In this document: positions 1-12,400 of the stretch, in pieces
Layout: each line of letters opens with the position of its first letter
Numbering within the stretch: the first letter of the stretch is position 1
Assembly (NCBI GenBank): GCA_019843655.1
Contig: JACDQD010000005.1
Location: 12,861,575 to 12,925,574, forward strand
Direction: 5' to 3'
From: Lethocerus indicus
Taxonomy: Eukaryota; Arthropoda; Insecta; Hemiptera; Belostomatidae
Length of the DNA stretch: 64,000 bases
Notes under the pieces: generated by a model
Told to the model about the DNA's origin: nothing
The model's input: only the letters and a program-made list of their open reading frames with translations
The model's database searches: none
Position numbers and translations under genes: made by a program

Positions 1-321
1 TTTCAATCTATCCAGCATTACAAATTAAAAAAAAATATCTAATGTCCATTAAAAGTGCGGCCTCCGTGTGACTAAATAACGTTGTAGCCGCTTAGCAGCG
101 AACATTAACAATTATCAAGACTCTATCTTCTATATAGTGTCTATACTAAGGCGATCTTCCTGTAAATCCACCTAAAACTCGAGATAAGCAATTTTCAGGG
201 GCCGTTACAAAAGAAACCCACTCACTGCCACTGGGGACGGGGCCACCCCCCTCGGTCTGTCGGCGTCCCCGGGGACCTATTCGGTCGGAGGGAACGTGAT
301 TATTTGGGGGCCGGACTCATT

Positions 322-378
322 AGATAGAGAGCGAGGGAGGGGTACAGAGGAGAGAGGGAGGGAGAGGGGTGAGAGAGT
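322..378 (+). repeat. GA-rich purine tract
   Basis: Almost pure purine run of GAGAG/GAGGG words interrupted once by GTAC. It lies inside a GC-rich patch. Similar tracts occur near 10381-10416 and 33808-33842. Such tracts can bind GAGA-type factors in insects, but nothing else here marks a promoter, so this is only a low-complexity call. Confidence 0.6.
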
Positions 379-3315
379 TGAGTGTGGCTGGGGACAGGGG
401 GCCGCCCTGTATCAATCTTCCTGTCTGCGAGTGCGGCCTATCGGTCCCCGGCTCAAATTACAGTCGGCGCCCCTCTCCACCGGCAATACATCAACCCCGC
501 ACCTCCAATCTAACCGACTTCGGACAATTTCTTCCGCGAATCGACCACGAACACCGGATGTGCCCATTAGTCGCAGCCGGCCCGTGCCCACGGCCACTCC
601 GGATGAATGGTCGCACCGCTAAGACCATCTCCGTTCCGAAAAGATACCGCGAAATTATTCTACCTTCGTGGAGTCTATAAATCGTCAGTTGTTTAACTGA
701 AATTATATGCCCCATTTGATATTTTATGTACAATACATATATTGTAAGTACATTATTTTATTAGTTTATCTTTTAGACACATATTCATTCACTCGTTGTT
801 AGTTCGGCCGAAACCGAAAGGAAGCTAAAGCATACATTAATTCTAATTATATTCCTTGTAAGTGAAACAATATATCCTTGTCGCCATGTTCAGTTGGTTC
901 TTGAGGTCCGACAGAATTTCGCATGAATGTTTTGTATTCTTAACATTCGTAGATAACCAAACTGGTATCTTGTCATGTGTTTAGTTATGCAACATTCAAT
1001 ACGAAACTATTTCAATCCAAATTAATAAGTAAAATATGTAATTATAATTATATATTAACCACTACAACAGTAATAATTATGTTGGAAGATAAGATAGAAT
1101 AGAATACTTGATGTCAAATATTTCAGTTATCAGTGTTCTGTGACGGTGTGAGCCGTGTTTCCAATAATTATACCGAATCATAAGTAAATTCTGTAGGTAG
1201 ATGAATGCAATAGGAGCCGTTTGATTTATTCGTTTAGCGGCGGTATCTTAGCCATTGAAATCGAACGGTACTTGCGCTGGAAGGAAAGGAGAGATATGCG
1301 GTTTCAAATCATCGCCGGGCGGCGTCATTACGGGCGTTACCGCAGTCAGCAGGCAGTCGACCTTAGTTGCAGGATTCGGTTCATCCGATTGGAAACTAAG
1401 CGCGTAACAAACACCATTAGTTGAAAACCGATAGCGGAGGCAAATAACCACGTCGGCCGACCCACCGGCCCCACGGGGATTGACGTCCTCGGTGTCCCCT
1501 GCTGACCTGCCGTTTTACAGCCAGCCTAGTTCTTACCCATCCTCCGGGACCGCCCTAAAACCTTTATATTTTATGCATTTAAAAATAGTATAATACTTAG
1601 CCTGGAATTTTACTGATAAATATCCGTATAATTACCAACTCACATTATTCAAATCATTCAGTCCAAATGTCTACTCGGGTCCGTTCCTAAAAATCCTGGC
1701 TCTGTTTGAAATATAGGGCGGGAATTTAAGAAGTGATGTGACCATTAGGCCGTACCATTAATTTTATATTCGCATAAAACTCAATATACCACTGTGGAAA
1801 ATAAATGACCGTTGAAATGGTCTTAATATCGTTTGCTCTGGCGTGTATCTGTATGAAATATATGTTAACTGAACATTGACAACAATAATTGATTAATTGT
1901 CTGAAGCTTGAGGAAATTAGCGATGACGCGCTTCAACATATCCAGCTGGAACTGTGTATCTATTATCATGCCAGGTGACCCATCCATCATTTTATACCCC
2001 CAAAATACCTGCGTGAAATTAAAGTAAGCACAGTTGGTTTATCTGTCCGACGGTAGGTGTGATCAACTCCAATCGAGTTGAGGGCTCCCTCGGTCTCTCG
2101 TTTGCTTTCAATTCACCTTTCCGTTAAAGCAGACGGTTCGGTGACCGACCCAATCGATGATTCCGGAAGAACGCGATTCCTCTAATAGGGCCCTGCTCTG
2201 CCGTTTAATTCAAATCCCACTCGCCCGGCCCAAACTTGTCGGTTCCGTATTAAACTGGGTCGGATAACTGATAGGGCCCCGTAGCTTTCGGTGGCGCCAC
2301 ACCCTGGGGAACCTGGTGTGGCTGGGGAAGATTTAGCACTTCTAATGCACTTACATTAGTTAGGGATAACCGGATCTTTAGTCAGGCGCAGTGCGGTCTC
2401 CGCTTACGCTTGTTTGCGGCCGACCGCTCCCGCCTTATTCCCCACCGCCGCAGCCCGTTTAATTATTTTCATTCACAACGGTGGAGAAATGAACTATGTT
2501 AGTAAACAGTACTTTAAATTTCTAGTTTTTAGTAACAAATATACACAACGATTACACTTTTTATTATAGATTAAAATGTTCGTTTAAATTTCAGCTTATT
2601 AAAAACAGCAAAATATATGTTGATACATACACTTATGGAATAGTAACCGGTTCGAGAACATCTAGTAGAAAAGATAGACGAGGGATGGATTCAAATGATC
2701 ATTTTGTTAAATATGTACAAACTGCTCAACGCATAATATACTCACGATTTACAGCACATAGACACAATACTGACAGGCGCATCAGTATGACTCCTGAATA
2801 TTCTGAAAATATCGGAAATAATTTTTCCGACGCCCTCGTAAATCCAGTTTAGATTAATTAGGATCAGCCTATCCAGGCCAAATAATTTTCCGTTCGGCAT
2901 TTCCTGTCCCTTGAGACCTGCCTCCCCCGAATAGGGAAAATCCCCGGGACGCCGTCGAAATCGTTTCAGGCGCCTACTGTTGGGACGTGGGGGCGCCTCC
3001 AGAATTAGGCCTCGCCCTCCAATCAAATGGCAAAAACCTACAGTTTAAAATCCAATCACGGCGTTTAACCCAACTGTCTGACGAATGTGTTTGTTCCTTC
3101 GTCGGGCACAATGTGGCACGATTATTTGTTTGTTTATCCAACTTTCTGTTTTTTTCTGGAGGTAATTAAATTCAACTCGTAGCAATGTCATTTTCACAGC
3201 CTGTTTGTAAATCTATAAACTTACTATACGTTCCCATTCAGCACTGGCCAAACACATTATTTCTCTTTATATTTACTTAATAATTACAGTAATAGAATAC
3301 AGTAAAGTAATAGAA

Positions 3316-3348
3316 TCCATATACAGATGAAAATTATCTGTATATGGA
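3316..3348. repeat. Perfect 13-bp inverted repeat (hairpin)
   Basis: TCCATATACAGAT at 3316-3328 is matched by its exact reverse complement at 3336-3348, with a 7-nt spacer. It lies in AT-rich spacer with no gene nearby. A GAAT/ATTC pair continues the symmetry outside after a 2-nt offset. Its role is unknown; it could be the remnant of a small inverted-repeat element. Confidence 0.7.
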
Positions 3349-4251
3349 AATTCAGAAACATATTTACTAAAATTAATAAACGGTGCTAATTGTGTTGCTG
3401 CATCGATATTTACAGCATATGGAGTTCCTTTTTATGTAAATCTATTACTATAAATTTCGGAGTTTGGATACTGGCTCCCGTGGACCCAAAATAAAATTAG
3501 TAGCACCGAATGTTCACGGTCTGGTTAAGCGTTTCTTCTACCGTTGGGAAATTACCTTAACTTTATTTTGCGCTTAACGTCGTTCTAAGCGCTGTTTACG
3601 AGGGACAGTAATTTAATTCAGTCCCCGGGGACGCAATTAGCCTGGCCCTAAACGTGAGCGAAAAGAGATATGAAAAAAAATTAGAAGGGATACAACGTCT
3701 GGAAATGGGACTTGATAATAAAACTTCGTTAAGTTTGATGTGAGGTTAGGACATTTTTTCGGTTCAATATAAAATAAAGGAATAGGAAAATTTTTGATAG
3801 ATCGTTACAACTATACTGTATCGAAGGAACACATCCTTATTATTGTAGGGGTGTCTGTATGGAAAATACTTAACGGATGAAATATATACAAAAGACAATA
3901 AGAAATCTTCGAGAAAGAAAATGAATATAAATACCCAAAAACACCTGACATGTGTCTGATATTTTCATCAGGAATTGTATGCTATATAATAATATTCATT
4001 ATATTCCATATTATAAATAATAATATGTTTGTCTAATTCCCGGAATTGACCGCGAGTGAGTCCTGAAATTAAAATCGAATGGAAACGCTCGTGAGATTCG
4101 GGTGGTTCCAAATAATCCATTGCAGGAATTAACTGGGAGGCGGTGAACCGTAAAGGGGTGAGGGATAGGAAAAGTTTAATTACGATCCCCTCCGTCCTAC
4201 GGGGTCCTTTATAATGTCGTCTACTTAGTCCGGGAAATGCCCCGCCATGAA

Positions 4252-4460
4252 TCTCTCTCCAGCTCTCCCTCTCGCTCTCGCTCTCCCTCTCGCTCTCGCT
4301 CTCGCTCTCGCTCTCGCTCTCGCTCTCGCTCTCGCTCTCTCTCCCTCTCCTCTCTCCTCTCGCTCTCCCTCTCGCTCTCCCTCTCGCTCTCCCTCTCGCT
4401 CTCCCTCTCGCTCTCCCTCTCGCTCTCCCTCTCGCTCTCCCTCTCGCTCTCCTTCTCTTT
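4252..4460. repeat. CTCTCG hexamer array passing into a 12-nt CTCTCGCTCTCC array
   Basis: About 200 bp of pure pyrimidine-rich repeat. The first half is mainly CTCTCG hexamers. After a short CT-only bridge near 4335-4352 the period becomes 12 nt (CTCTCG followed by CTCTCC), about eight units. All three + frames are open through it, giving RS/SL-type dipeptide runs. These are repeat artefacts, not an SR-protein gene: there is no splice site, conserved flank or RNA-binding domain. Confidence 0.95.
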
Positions 4461-5498
4461 ATGGATTTGATGTATTATTTTGTTTTCTCAATAGTGTGAA
4501 CGTTTTTCAATCAGAATAAATATAAATAATAATCGTATTTCATGAAAATATTAAGTATGTCTTCTCGTCACGATTTATAAAAAATTAACATAATAAGTAG
4601 TGAACGGGTGGAGGACTTTGAATTAATTTCAATAATATCACCTTTGATTAACTCGAGATTTCTAACAATGGTGGGCATTGTTCAACCTCACTCCGCAAAC
4701 CCCGATAATGGTTCAATAATTGTTAATTAAACAACCCGGTCGGTTGAATTGTTAACGGGATTCAAATGTATTCACTCGGAATAATCTTGGGCGGAAATTA
4801 ATTTTGGTACGTCGGTGCGCCGGTGCCAGCCGTGTAAAGAGCCAACTTGCGGTCAGCCCTTCCCACCGGACCGACTCACTAACTAATATTTATCACGTGG
4901 AGCCTCTGTAAAAGGAGATTTTTTTAAACTCAGGATTAAATTTGAAGACGGGACAAGTTCCGCGTATCGCGAGGGAGTCCAGACGAAACATTTCGAGCCA
5001 GTTACACTCGAGGAATTGTCAGCGAGGAAAGTTATGGGTTTTAATTTTTTTTAATTTTCCAATGTCCCCAGTGAATTTAGTGTTCGCAAAGGAATAGCCT
5101 GACAGAAATATTACGGAAATGTTATGACAAGAAAAAGTATTGATACGCCATTTAAAATCGAAAAATCACAACTTAAACTTTATTATAGCACATTATCCGA
5201 AACCAGCTGGAAAATATTCTTTTACTCTATGACCCGTCATAACGTAGATAAACGCTCAAGTCCACGTTCAAATCTTACTTCTTTATAATGGGTTTTACTC
5301 GCTTAGATAGGTAGAAACAGTACAAAATGGAAAAACCGAGCATGTCAGAAACATCTGGCCGATTCTGACAGTTTTATTCCATGAGCTTATCCCCGTTTGA
5401 ACATTGACTAGAAGTGGTGTCCCTTTGTGCTATTTGCCGATAAGGCCCCCCCCACACTACTTGCGCCGCTATTTATGCCCTCTCCGTGTGGGACCAAG

Positions 5499-5562
5499 GT
5501 GTGTTCTCGTGTGTGAGTTTGTGCGTTTATGTATTAATGTGTGTGTATGTGTGTGTGTGTGT
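5499..5562 (+). repeat. Imperfect GT microsatellite
   Basis: GT/GTGTAT-rich tract with a purer GTGTGTGT run at its 3' end, inside a GC-rich patch. Degenerate at its 5' end, so probably old. Confidence 0.85.
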
Positions 5563-6410
5563 AGTTAGAACGGGGTGTGTCCCGCGTGTGCGCCCTCTCC
5601 CGTTTCCGGGACAGCCTAATGTCCCCTTCAAATGTTCTCCCTCTCCCCCCTTCCTGCCACGCGGGATGATAAGGACACAGATTGGATTGGGACAATAGCC
5701 TAAGCCTACGTGATTTTGGTACGACCCCCGTCCACTACTCTATTGTGTCGTATCGAAAAATGGTTCCCCAATTATTTCACATATCATTACTCCATATTAT
5801 CAGTACAGTACGCCTATCTGATGGAAGAAATGGACGGAGAATTTTCGACCCGGAGTGATTTTCTTTTTTCCCTATCCATAACAGTGCCATATAAAATTAA
5901 AATTTAATCGCGAATATGGCTTTATTTCGAATTTTTATTGTATTTTCTCAATACCAAATTGTTTGTATAATTTCGATATTATTTCTAAAAGGATTATTGC
6001 TGACGCAGTGATTTTCTCCTCTTCAGCGTATATTCCCACAGAACTTCTCAGACTGATTTTTCAACGATCTCGAGCGACAATATCCTATATTTGGATATGA
6101 TAGAAATGAATATTTTCCATAATATAAGATCGTATTCTTAGTCCGTCCATTGAAACCGAATTTTTACATATATACGTCTACCGAACTTTATCCGAAACGC
6201 CCCCGCGACCATCTTGAATCCGGGTTTTAACGCATTATGAAAACTCTGGCTGGCGGATTTAGTACACGGCTTACGTTGAATTTCGGACGCGGGAGCGCGT
6301 TGCTTTAATGGTTACCGGGGCCGGAGTCATTAAAGAAAAATATAGTGGTAGGGTGAAATTAGGCGAGGGAAAACTAGCGCTGTTAGCATCTGGGGTTGGA
6401 TATATTAGGA

Positions 6411-6421
6411 GGGGGGGGGGG
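6411..6421 (+). repeat. G homopolymer (11)
   Basis: Run of 11 G preceded by AGGA. Similar runs occur at 7787-7799 (13 G) and 61737-61747 (11 G), all inside GC-rich patches. Assembly or sequencing length error is likely at such sites. Confidence 0.9.
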
Positions 6422-7786
6422 CAGGTCGCCGGTTTCCGGGCCGGCTGGAGTCTGGTGGCTGGCTGCTAATGTCAGACGCCGCTTCCTTCCGCGGCACGGG
6501 GCCGGGACTCTCGAAGTTGTATTACCGCGAGGGTATACGCCAGACTCCCGACTATAAAAGGGCCGGCCTCGGTTATGTTAACATTGTGTGTTTGCCGCCG
6601 CCGTGCTGGCCCCAAAACACACAGCGGGCGGCATAGTGCCTCTCACGGTTTTGTTCTTGTAATGCTTCCGAAAATATACTCCCCCTCTTCCTCCTCCTCC
6701 TCCTTCCTTTCCGCCACTCGACTTAGTACTACTACTCCCTGTCCTGTTTTCCGACTTCAACCGTCTTACGGGGTCGTTATTTTTGTCTCTGTAAATAAGT
6801 CCGGCGATATTACATGTATTACGATGCATCAAGCATCGCAGTAGGGGTGTTATCATTGCAGGAGCAATCGAGATTTTTCTCGATCAAAATATCCCCACCT
6901 CTCCAATCCAATGTATTTCGCTAACGAATCAATTTCGCTAATGAATTTTCCTGTTCGTTAAAAGTATTTAAACACACAATTTGTTTCTGACAATTATCCG
7001 ATTAATTATCGGAATAAAAGGCGTGGGTGGAGAGTAAAAACAAATGTAATGTAACTGTATATACGTATTGGATGCGGTTAACAAAAGACAGCTTATTATC
7101 ATAAGTTCAGATCAATAACCTATGCTCCGACAGTGTAATATAATTTTTATTTCTATCGCCAAGCTTTCTTTCCTTATTTTTTGTTGTTTATAATCATGAG
7201 AGGAGTTCTTAAAGCTTTTGTATATCACTTATTTATGACAGTGAGATCTGCATTTCTAATGCGCCCATTTAAAAATGCGGGGAATATTTTAAAAGATCTG
7301 TACGTTTGCCTTTAAGTATTTCACGAAGGAGGGAGCCCTATCCTCGAGTGCATTAGCTATCCTAATATTTTTCCTAATACTACCTCTAAAAACTAGACAT
7401 TATGGAATAGGGAGAGAACAAAAACTACTGTCTCGCAAGACTGCTTCTTTGGCAATCTGTAACAAGGGGTAGAGCTACCCTATGAGCAGTTACTTGGTAG
7501 TGATCCAATCCTTGGTTTCACCTGGGCTTCAACCTTCGCCGATATTCCCCTCTGGCTCCCCAATTCGTTGGCCCGAGTCCCGCCCTCGACGGCTCAAACC
7601 CTCCCTCCCCCCCCACCGGTATAATTAATGCTGTAATTACGTTTGATTTATTACCGGGCCAACTTTGACCCGTAGCTGAGTGCTACGGCACTGGCTACGG
7701 TTAAGTGCCGCCGACCGACCTTTTGTGCCGATATTTTCCTCCCCCTCGGAACTTTTTTGTTCGGCCGTCACAATATAAATGACGCA

Positions 7787-7799
7787 GGGGGGGGGGGGG
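7787..7799 (+). repeat. G homopolymer (13)
   Basis: Run of 13 G followed closely by GAGG and GGGGAGG, so a G-quadruplex on the + strand is possible. No gene is nearby. Confidence 0.9.
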
Positions 7800-8669
7800 A
7801 GGTTGCAAAGGGGAGGCCTTTTCCGTCGCATATTCCCGACGTGAAAAGTCGCGATACAATGACGGAAAATTCCTTTTTTTTGTTACCTGGAGTATTTTTC
7901 CCGGACAACAGAATTTTTTTTCACAGCAGCGATATTCAGTAGAGAACAGATACCAGAATAAGCAATTATAGCGTACTATCTTCTGTGTGAAAAATTCGAA
8001 AATATTATCTAGAAGTTATTAAGAATATGGATGTAAAATGCTAATAAGGTCTATAAGGTGCATGAATTGTATCTATACCGATTGTCAAAGCATAACAAGC
8101 CACCACATTTTTCTGCACAAAGTATAACGATAACTATTTCAAAACTATATAAGAAAATTTATAACATCAACTTCGCTTTAACTGCAAGACACTGTCGATC
8201 ATGTGGGATTGAAATGGCCGTTTTAAAAACTCGAAAGAACGAAGTAATTAATTCGAAGGGAGATACGTCCTTTTCTCCGACGTTCCATCGGGGTGACTTA
8301 TCAATCAGGAGAGTTCGGGGGAGCACATCGTTCCAACTCGCTGGGGTTTAATGCTTTGATTATGATTTATGGGTCTCTACCGAGTATTCTCGGGCTTAGT
8401 TTAATTTGGATGAATTGGAGACGAAGGTTTTTTCGTTTCTGGGGACCGTCGCTGAAACCGAAACCCATTCTTGATGTTGAGGAACGTTTAAGTTTAAGAT
8501 GTTTTTACTAAACTTACAGGAACTTTGTTCATTCGGGCAAACGAAAGCGACGTGTGTTGGAAGCGATAGAATATAGGGAACATCGACGTAACGGAAACAA
8601 CTTGCTGTAAAGAATGGAGAGAAATGTACTGCGTATTTCACCGATATATTTGATTTCTGACATTGACAA

Positions 8670-8967
8670 CCTATTTTTTATGCCGTAGATTTCGTGTGTT
8701 ACTTCTGTCTCCTCTCGCTGGTTTGGGCTTTTGCGTTACGGGTTTCGTACACGTACCTAAAGTTCGTTTGGTGCAATTGAACAGATTAACTAGATTACTA
8801 AAGACAAATGTTTTTCAATAAATTTTGGATCCACAGGATAAGTATCATAAGATCGGTGTTTACGAGATAGGTTTCCTGTCAGATATTTGGAAGTCAGAAC
8901 ATAATAGTTTTGACCAGTTGTGTGATCAAATACATATTTGACTGATAATCCGAGAAACACTTAAAAC
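8670..8967 (+). mobile_element. Repeat family member A (degraded, one arm plus core)
   Basis: Starts with CCTATTTTT and ATGCCGTAGATTTCGTGTG, matching the outer end of the arms at 60380-60507 (read in reverse) with an internal deletion. It continues through CTGTCTCCTCTCGCTGG up to GGGCTTTTGC and then breaks off before the ribozyme-like part. Next comes a fragment of the core satellite in reverse orientation (CTAAAGTTCGTTTGGTGCA), and then about 170 nt that align by eye with the reverse complement of 59866-60030, including GATAGGTTTCCTGTCA and ATATTTGGAAGT. The shared order of arm, satellite and unique core shows one family structure. The second arm is missing. No coding capacity. Confidence 0.75.
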
Positions 8968-9349
8968 TTACTTTATACGCATACACGTGTATAATACGTT
9001 ACTGCTGATATTGTTCTTGTTAATTGTAAGGGCAGCACTATGGGAACGGGTTATTAGGCGAAGAATTCGGAAAACGCCGGAAAGAAGAAAAAGAAGTGTC
9101 TTTTTGACGCAACACATATCTGACAATGTCTCTTATTTATAACTGGAGCTGACTCCTAGCGGATGCACAAATGCGGCTTGGTGTAGGGGTGGTTTGTTGG
9201 GGGGGGGAAGGCTATGCCCCCCGTGATTTATGACCGGACCCGGAGTTACGACTTAATTAGAAACGACGCCCACTACGCCCGAGGAATTTAATATCAGTCA
9301 TTGGGCGTTGTGGAGAGGGGGCGCAGGCCGCCAGTTGTGTTTCGTGGGG

Positions 9350-9412
<63 letters not shown>

Positions 9413-12400
9413 AAATAACGAATTTCAGTTTTATTTTGCCGTCTACCCGGGGCGATATTGTTCTCATTATTTTCGAACGCCAAACCCCCACCTTCCTCCC
9501 CCCACCTAGAAACGGAATAGCTATTAGCCTTCCTTCCATTTCATAATACTGGCTCCTTCAATCTTCCCCGCTGCCGCCCAATCCAGTTCATGATATCATC
9601 GCGTGCTTGCATTTTTTTCCGATTAGGAAAATCATCTCCCTTGCTCCCTAGCCTAGCTTTTAAATAATAAGATTAATTTAATATAGGAAGTCAGAGAAAT
9701 AGTCAAGGCATTCTCCCATTTATATGTTAATTGTAGCCGTCGCATCTCTTGAAACCGAATGCCGTTTCTCTCTTGATAAACATATTATTTTGTCCTCCAC
9801 GCTTATTTTATATGTTTCACTGAAGTTAAGCTGAAAAACATACTAATAGTTAGTCGTCGCTTGCCCTTTCATATACGGAGTGCATGGTTATTAAGGGTTG
9901 TCCAGTCGTATGTCTGTATAAGAGGAAACTTTCACTGATGCCAACAACAAGGGATTGAACTAAAAAAAGAAGACTAAACTGCCCCTTTGTACATATTTAA
10001 AATACTAGAGTTTATTTCATATTGCGATATATTAAATTATGTTCACGGTTTTTTTATTTTTTATCAATCCGCTTCTCTCTAATATATAGGACTGTGACAC
10101 CAATATTCAGACGACTGTGACGTTTCCCCCATTCGGATTAGACCTAGCTCTTCATTTCGATTCGTGACCTGATTTCTGAAGAGTATTTCACCTGATAAAA
10201 GGCCGGCAAAGGTATTAAATGGCCGGATTTTTAAAGTTGAATGTGCCCCAGAGCGGTCCCGAGACGGGAGCTACTACCACTCTCCATTCCAAGTTGGGAC
10301 CCAACTCTCGGGACGATGGCTGTGGCCCCACGGAGTTGAAACTCCAGTTTGAAGAGGCGTTTTTCCTGATTTAAAGTTTAGAGGGAAAGAGTAGAGGGGA
10401 GGGGAGGGAGAGAAAAGCGGGAATGCAAGCCGTCTTGCTTATATACTCTTTCAACTCGCTAAACTAAAAGTAGCTTCCCGAATGAAACAAATATTCCGCT
10501 GAGAGGACCGTCTCAAAATTTGTGAGGAAATGTTTCATCGTGTGACCTGATTAATGGATCGGGGGGTAAGAGAGTTTGAAAGGAATTAGATAGTTTCGGA
10601 TTTATTCATGTTAATAATATAAATGTGGTTTATTCCGCACTCCGTTAAGAAATAGAGTGAGGTTATGAATTGATTATAGAAAAGTACTATGAGGCATTGA
10701 TTTTTCCTGGGAACGTTAAAGGATCTAATACGATTTTCATGGTGTACTAAATTTTAAACTTATTTCTTCTATAATGTCAATAAAAAAAATAATTTCTATA
10801 TTTAATAAATCTTCAGAGTAACTTATATTTATAAATCTTTAATACCGACGATTGATTATTTGCACATTGAATGCGTTTCTTTAAAATCGAATTATATTAT
10901 GATAGGTGAGGCGGGGGACGAAAAACTGAAATATCAAAAATACAACTTAATAGCCGCTCAGTCTATCGGCCAACTAAAAATTAGCGCAGTGCCGTGTTAT
11001 TTTATTTTCTTTTTTAATAAGAGGGGACCGAACCAAGAAACAACTTGTAAAACTTAATGAAAAACAGTGGTGGGATCGTTAATAAAATTTTCGCTTCCAT
11101 TTTACTATTTTTTTCTCTCTTCTAAAAGAAAATAGGGCGTTTTCCAATAGTGAGCGAGAAGCCTGGGTATACGGCGTGGCTGGGGGGAATGATTCGAAGG
11201 AAGCAGATAATTTGTGAAAAATATTATCGGTACAAATTACACAGCTCCGGCCGCCCCTTTCATTACCTATTCCACGCGACCCGCAATACACGCGACTCCC
11301 AATAACAGGTTGGGGACCCCCCAACCTACTGCTTCTGTTACTTCTTTTTAATTGTTTCCACCGCCTTCCGAATTGGAAAAATATATATTTATGGTCATAC
11401 ATAAAATTTATTAATAGATTTCCAAGGCTTGTGTTTACTTGTGTACGAATACTGCAGTAAGTCCATTTATATTTATATGGACTTATATAGTACAGTTGTT
11501 AATGTTTTAGAAATTTCTATAGAATGCCAACATTAAAGTGTTATTAAGAAATTAAATAAAAATAATTTGTTTATTATCTTTCACTATTAAATTCCTCAAT
11601 AAGTGGTGAAGGGGAAAAATTGCCCACAAAAAAACAGAACTTGAAACTGATTTTAATTCACAAACGTTCGCTTTGTATTCCAGAAACTTGCGGCTGTCAT
11701 GTGATTTTCATGTTTTTATTAAAAACCACTCTCTATTTGTTCATTTCGCTGTCGGATATTCTCCTCCTGTATGATTTTTCTCCTTTAGCACAAATTATAA
11801 ATTTGAGAAATCGTGTTAAATATAATGGCCTATGAAATCATTATTGCTTCAATTAATCATCGAAAGGTATAAATGGACGTATCCGATATTCGGAATAATT
11901 TCAAACACGATTCCATTTGTTTCCTCTAAGCATTTTTAAAGTTTTCGATCTTTATAAAATTCTTCGCTGACATTTTACTTAATTAATACTTAATGAAACA
12001 TCAATAGGAACGTGAAAAAGAAAGCCGGTTCCTTTATTTGGATTCCCTCAATTACAATTTCCCCCGGGGTACTACTTTAATGTCCGTGTAAGTCGATAGC
12101 TCCTCTTTTTTGAACCAACTTTTTGTAAAATCGGGTTAAATTGATCGACAATCTTTAAGCTTCAATTTCTGCTTTTCAGCCCCGTTCTAATTGTCAGCCG
12201 CAGTCCATTTAAAAGTCATATCGTATTGCCCAATCGTTTCCCTTTTATTCCTTTACGTATCCAGGGTAACATTTATTTACAAATGGTAACCACCTAAGAG
12301 TTCAGACAGACAATCATCAATATTCTGATTCTACGATCTCAACTGATGCAGTATGAATAACATAACTTTAAATTACTTCCTTCTTTGTTTAAATTTGTTA

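Larger units (their letters stand above)
1..4250. other. Non-coding mosaic of GC-rich and AT-rich spacer
   Basis: No recognisable gene. GC-rich, CpG-containing patches (about 230-620, 1290-1560, 2030-2460, 2880-3010) alternate with AT-rich stretches full of short A/T runs. Open frames here are at most about 108 codons, overlap on both strands, and show no domain, signal peptide or biased codon use. A GA-rich tract and one perfect hairpin are listed separately. Probably intron or intergenic DNA. Confidence 0.7.
4461..8669. other. Non-coding mosaic spacer
   Basis: No recognisable gene. GC-rich patches lie at about 4800-4880, 5400-5660, 6180-6780 and 7500-7860; the rest is AT-rich. The patch at 6480-6610 contains TATAAAAG (6553-6560) followed by GC-rich sequence, but no start signal or long frame supports a promoter. 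Homopolymer G runs and a GT tract are listed separately. Confidence 0.65.

Noticed and set aside
4237..4519. Serine/arginine-rich open frames that resemble an SR-protein tail
   Set aside because: They are produced by the CTCTCG/CTCTCC array, which is open in every frame; there is no RNA-binding domain, splice site or conserved flank.
6553..6560. TATAAAAG in a GC-rich patch as a core promoter (also at 21330-21337 and 40956-40963)
   Set aside because: Several matches to this 8-mer are expected by chance in 64 kb of AT-rich DNA, and none is followed by a clear initiator or coding start.
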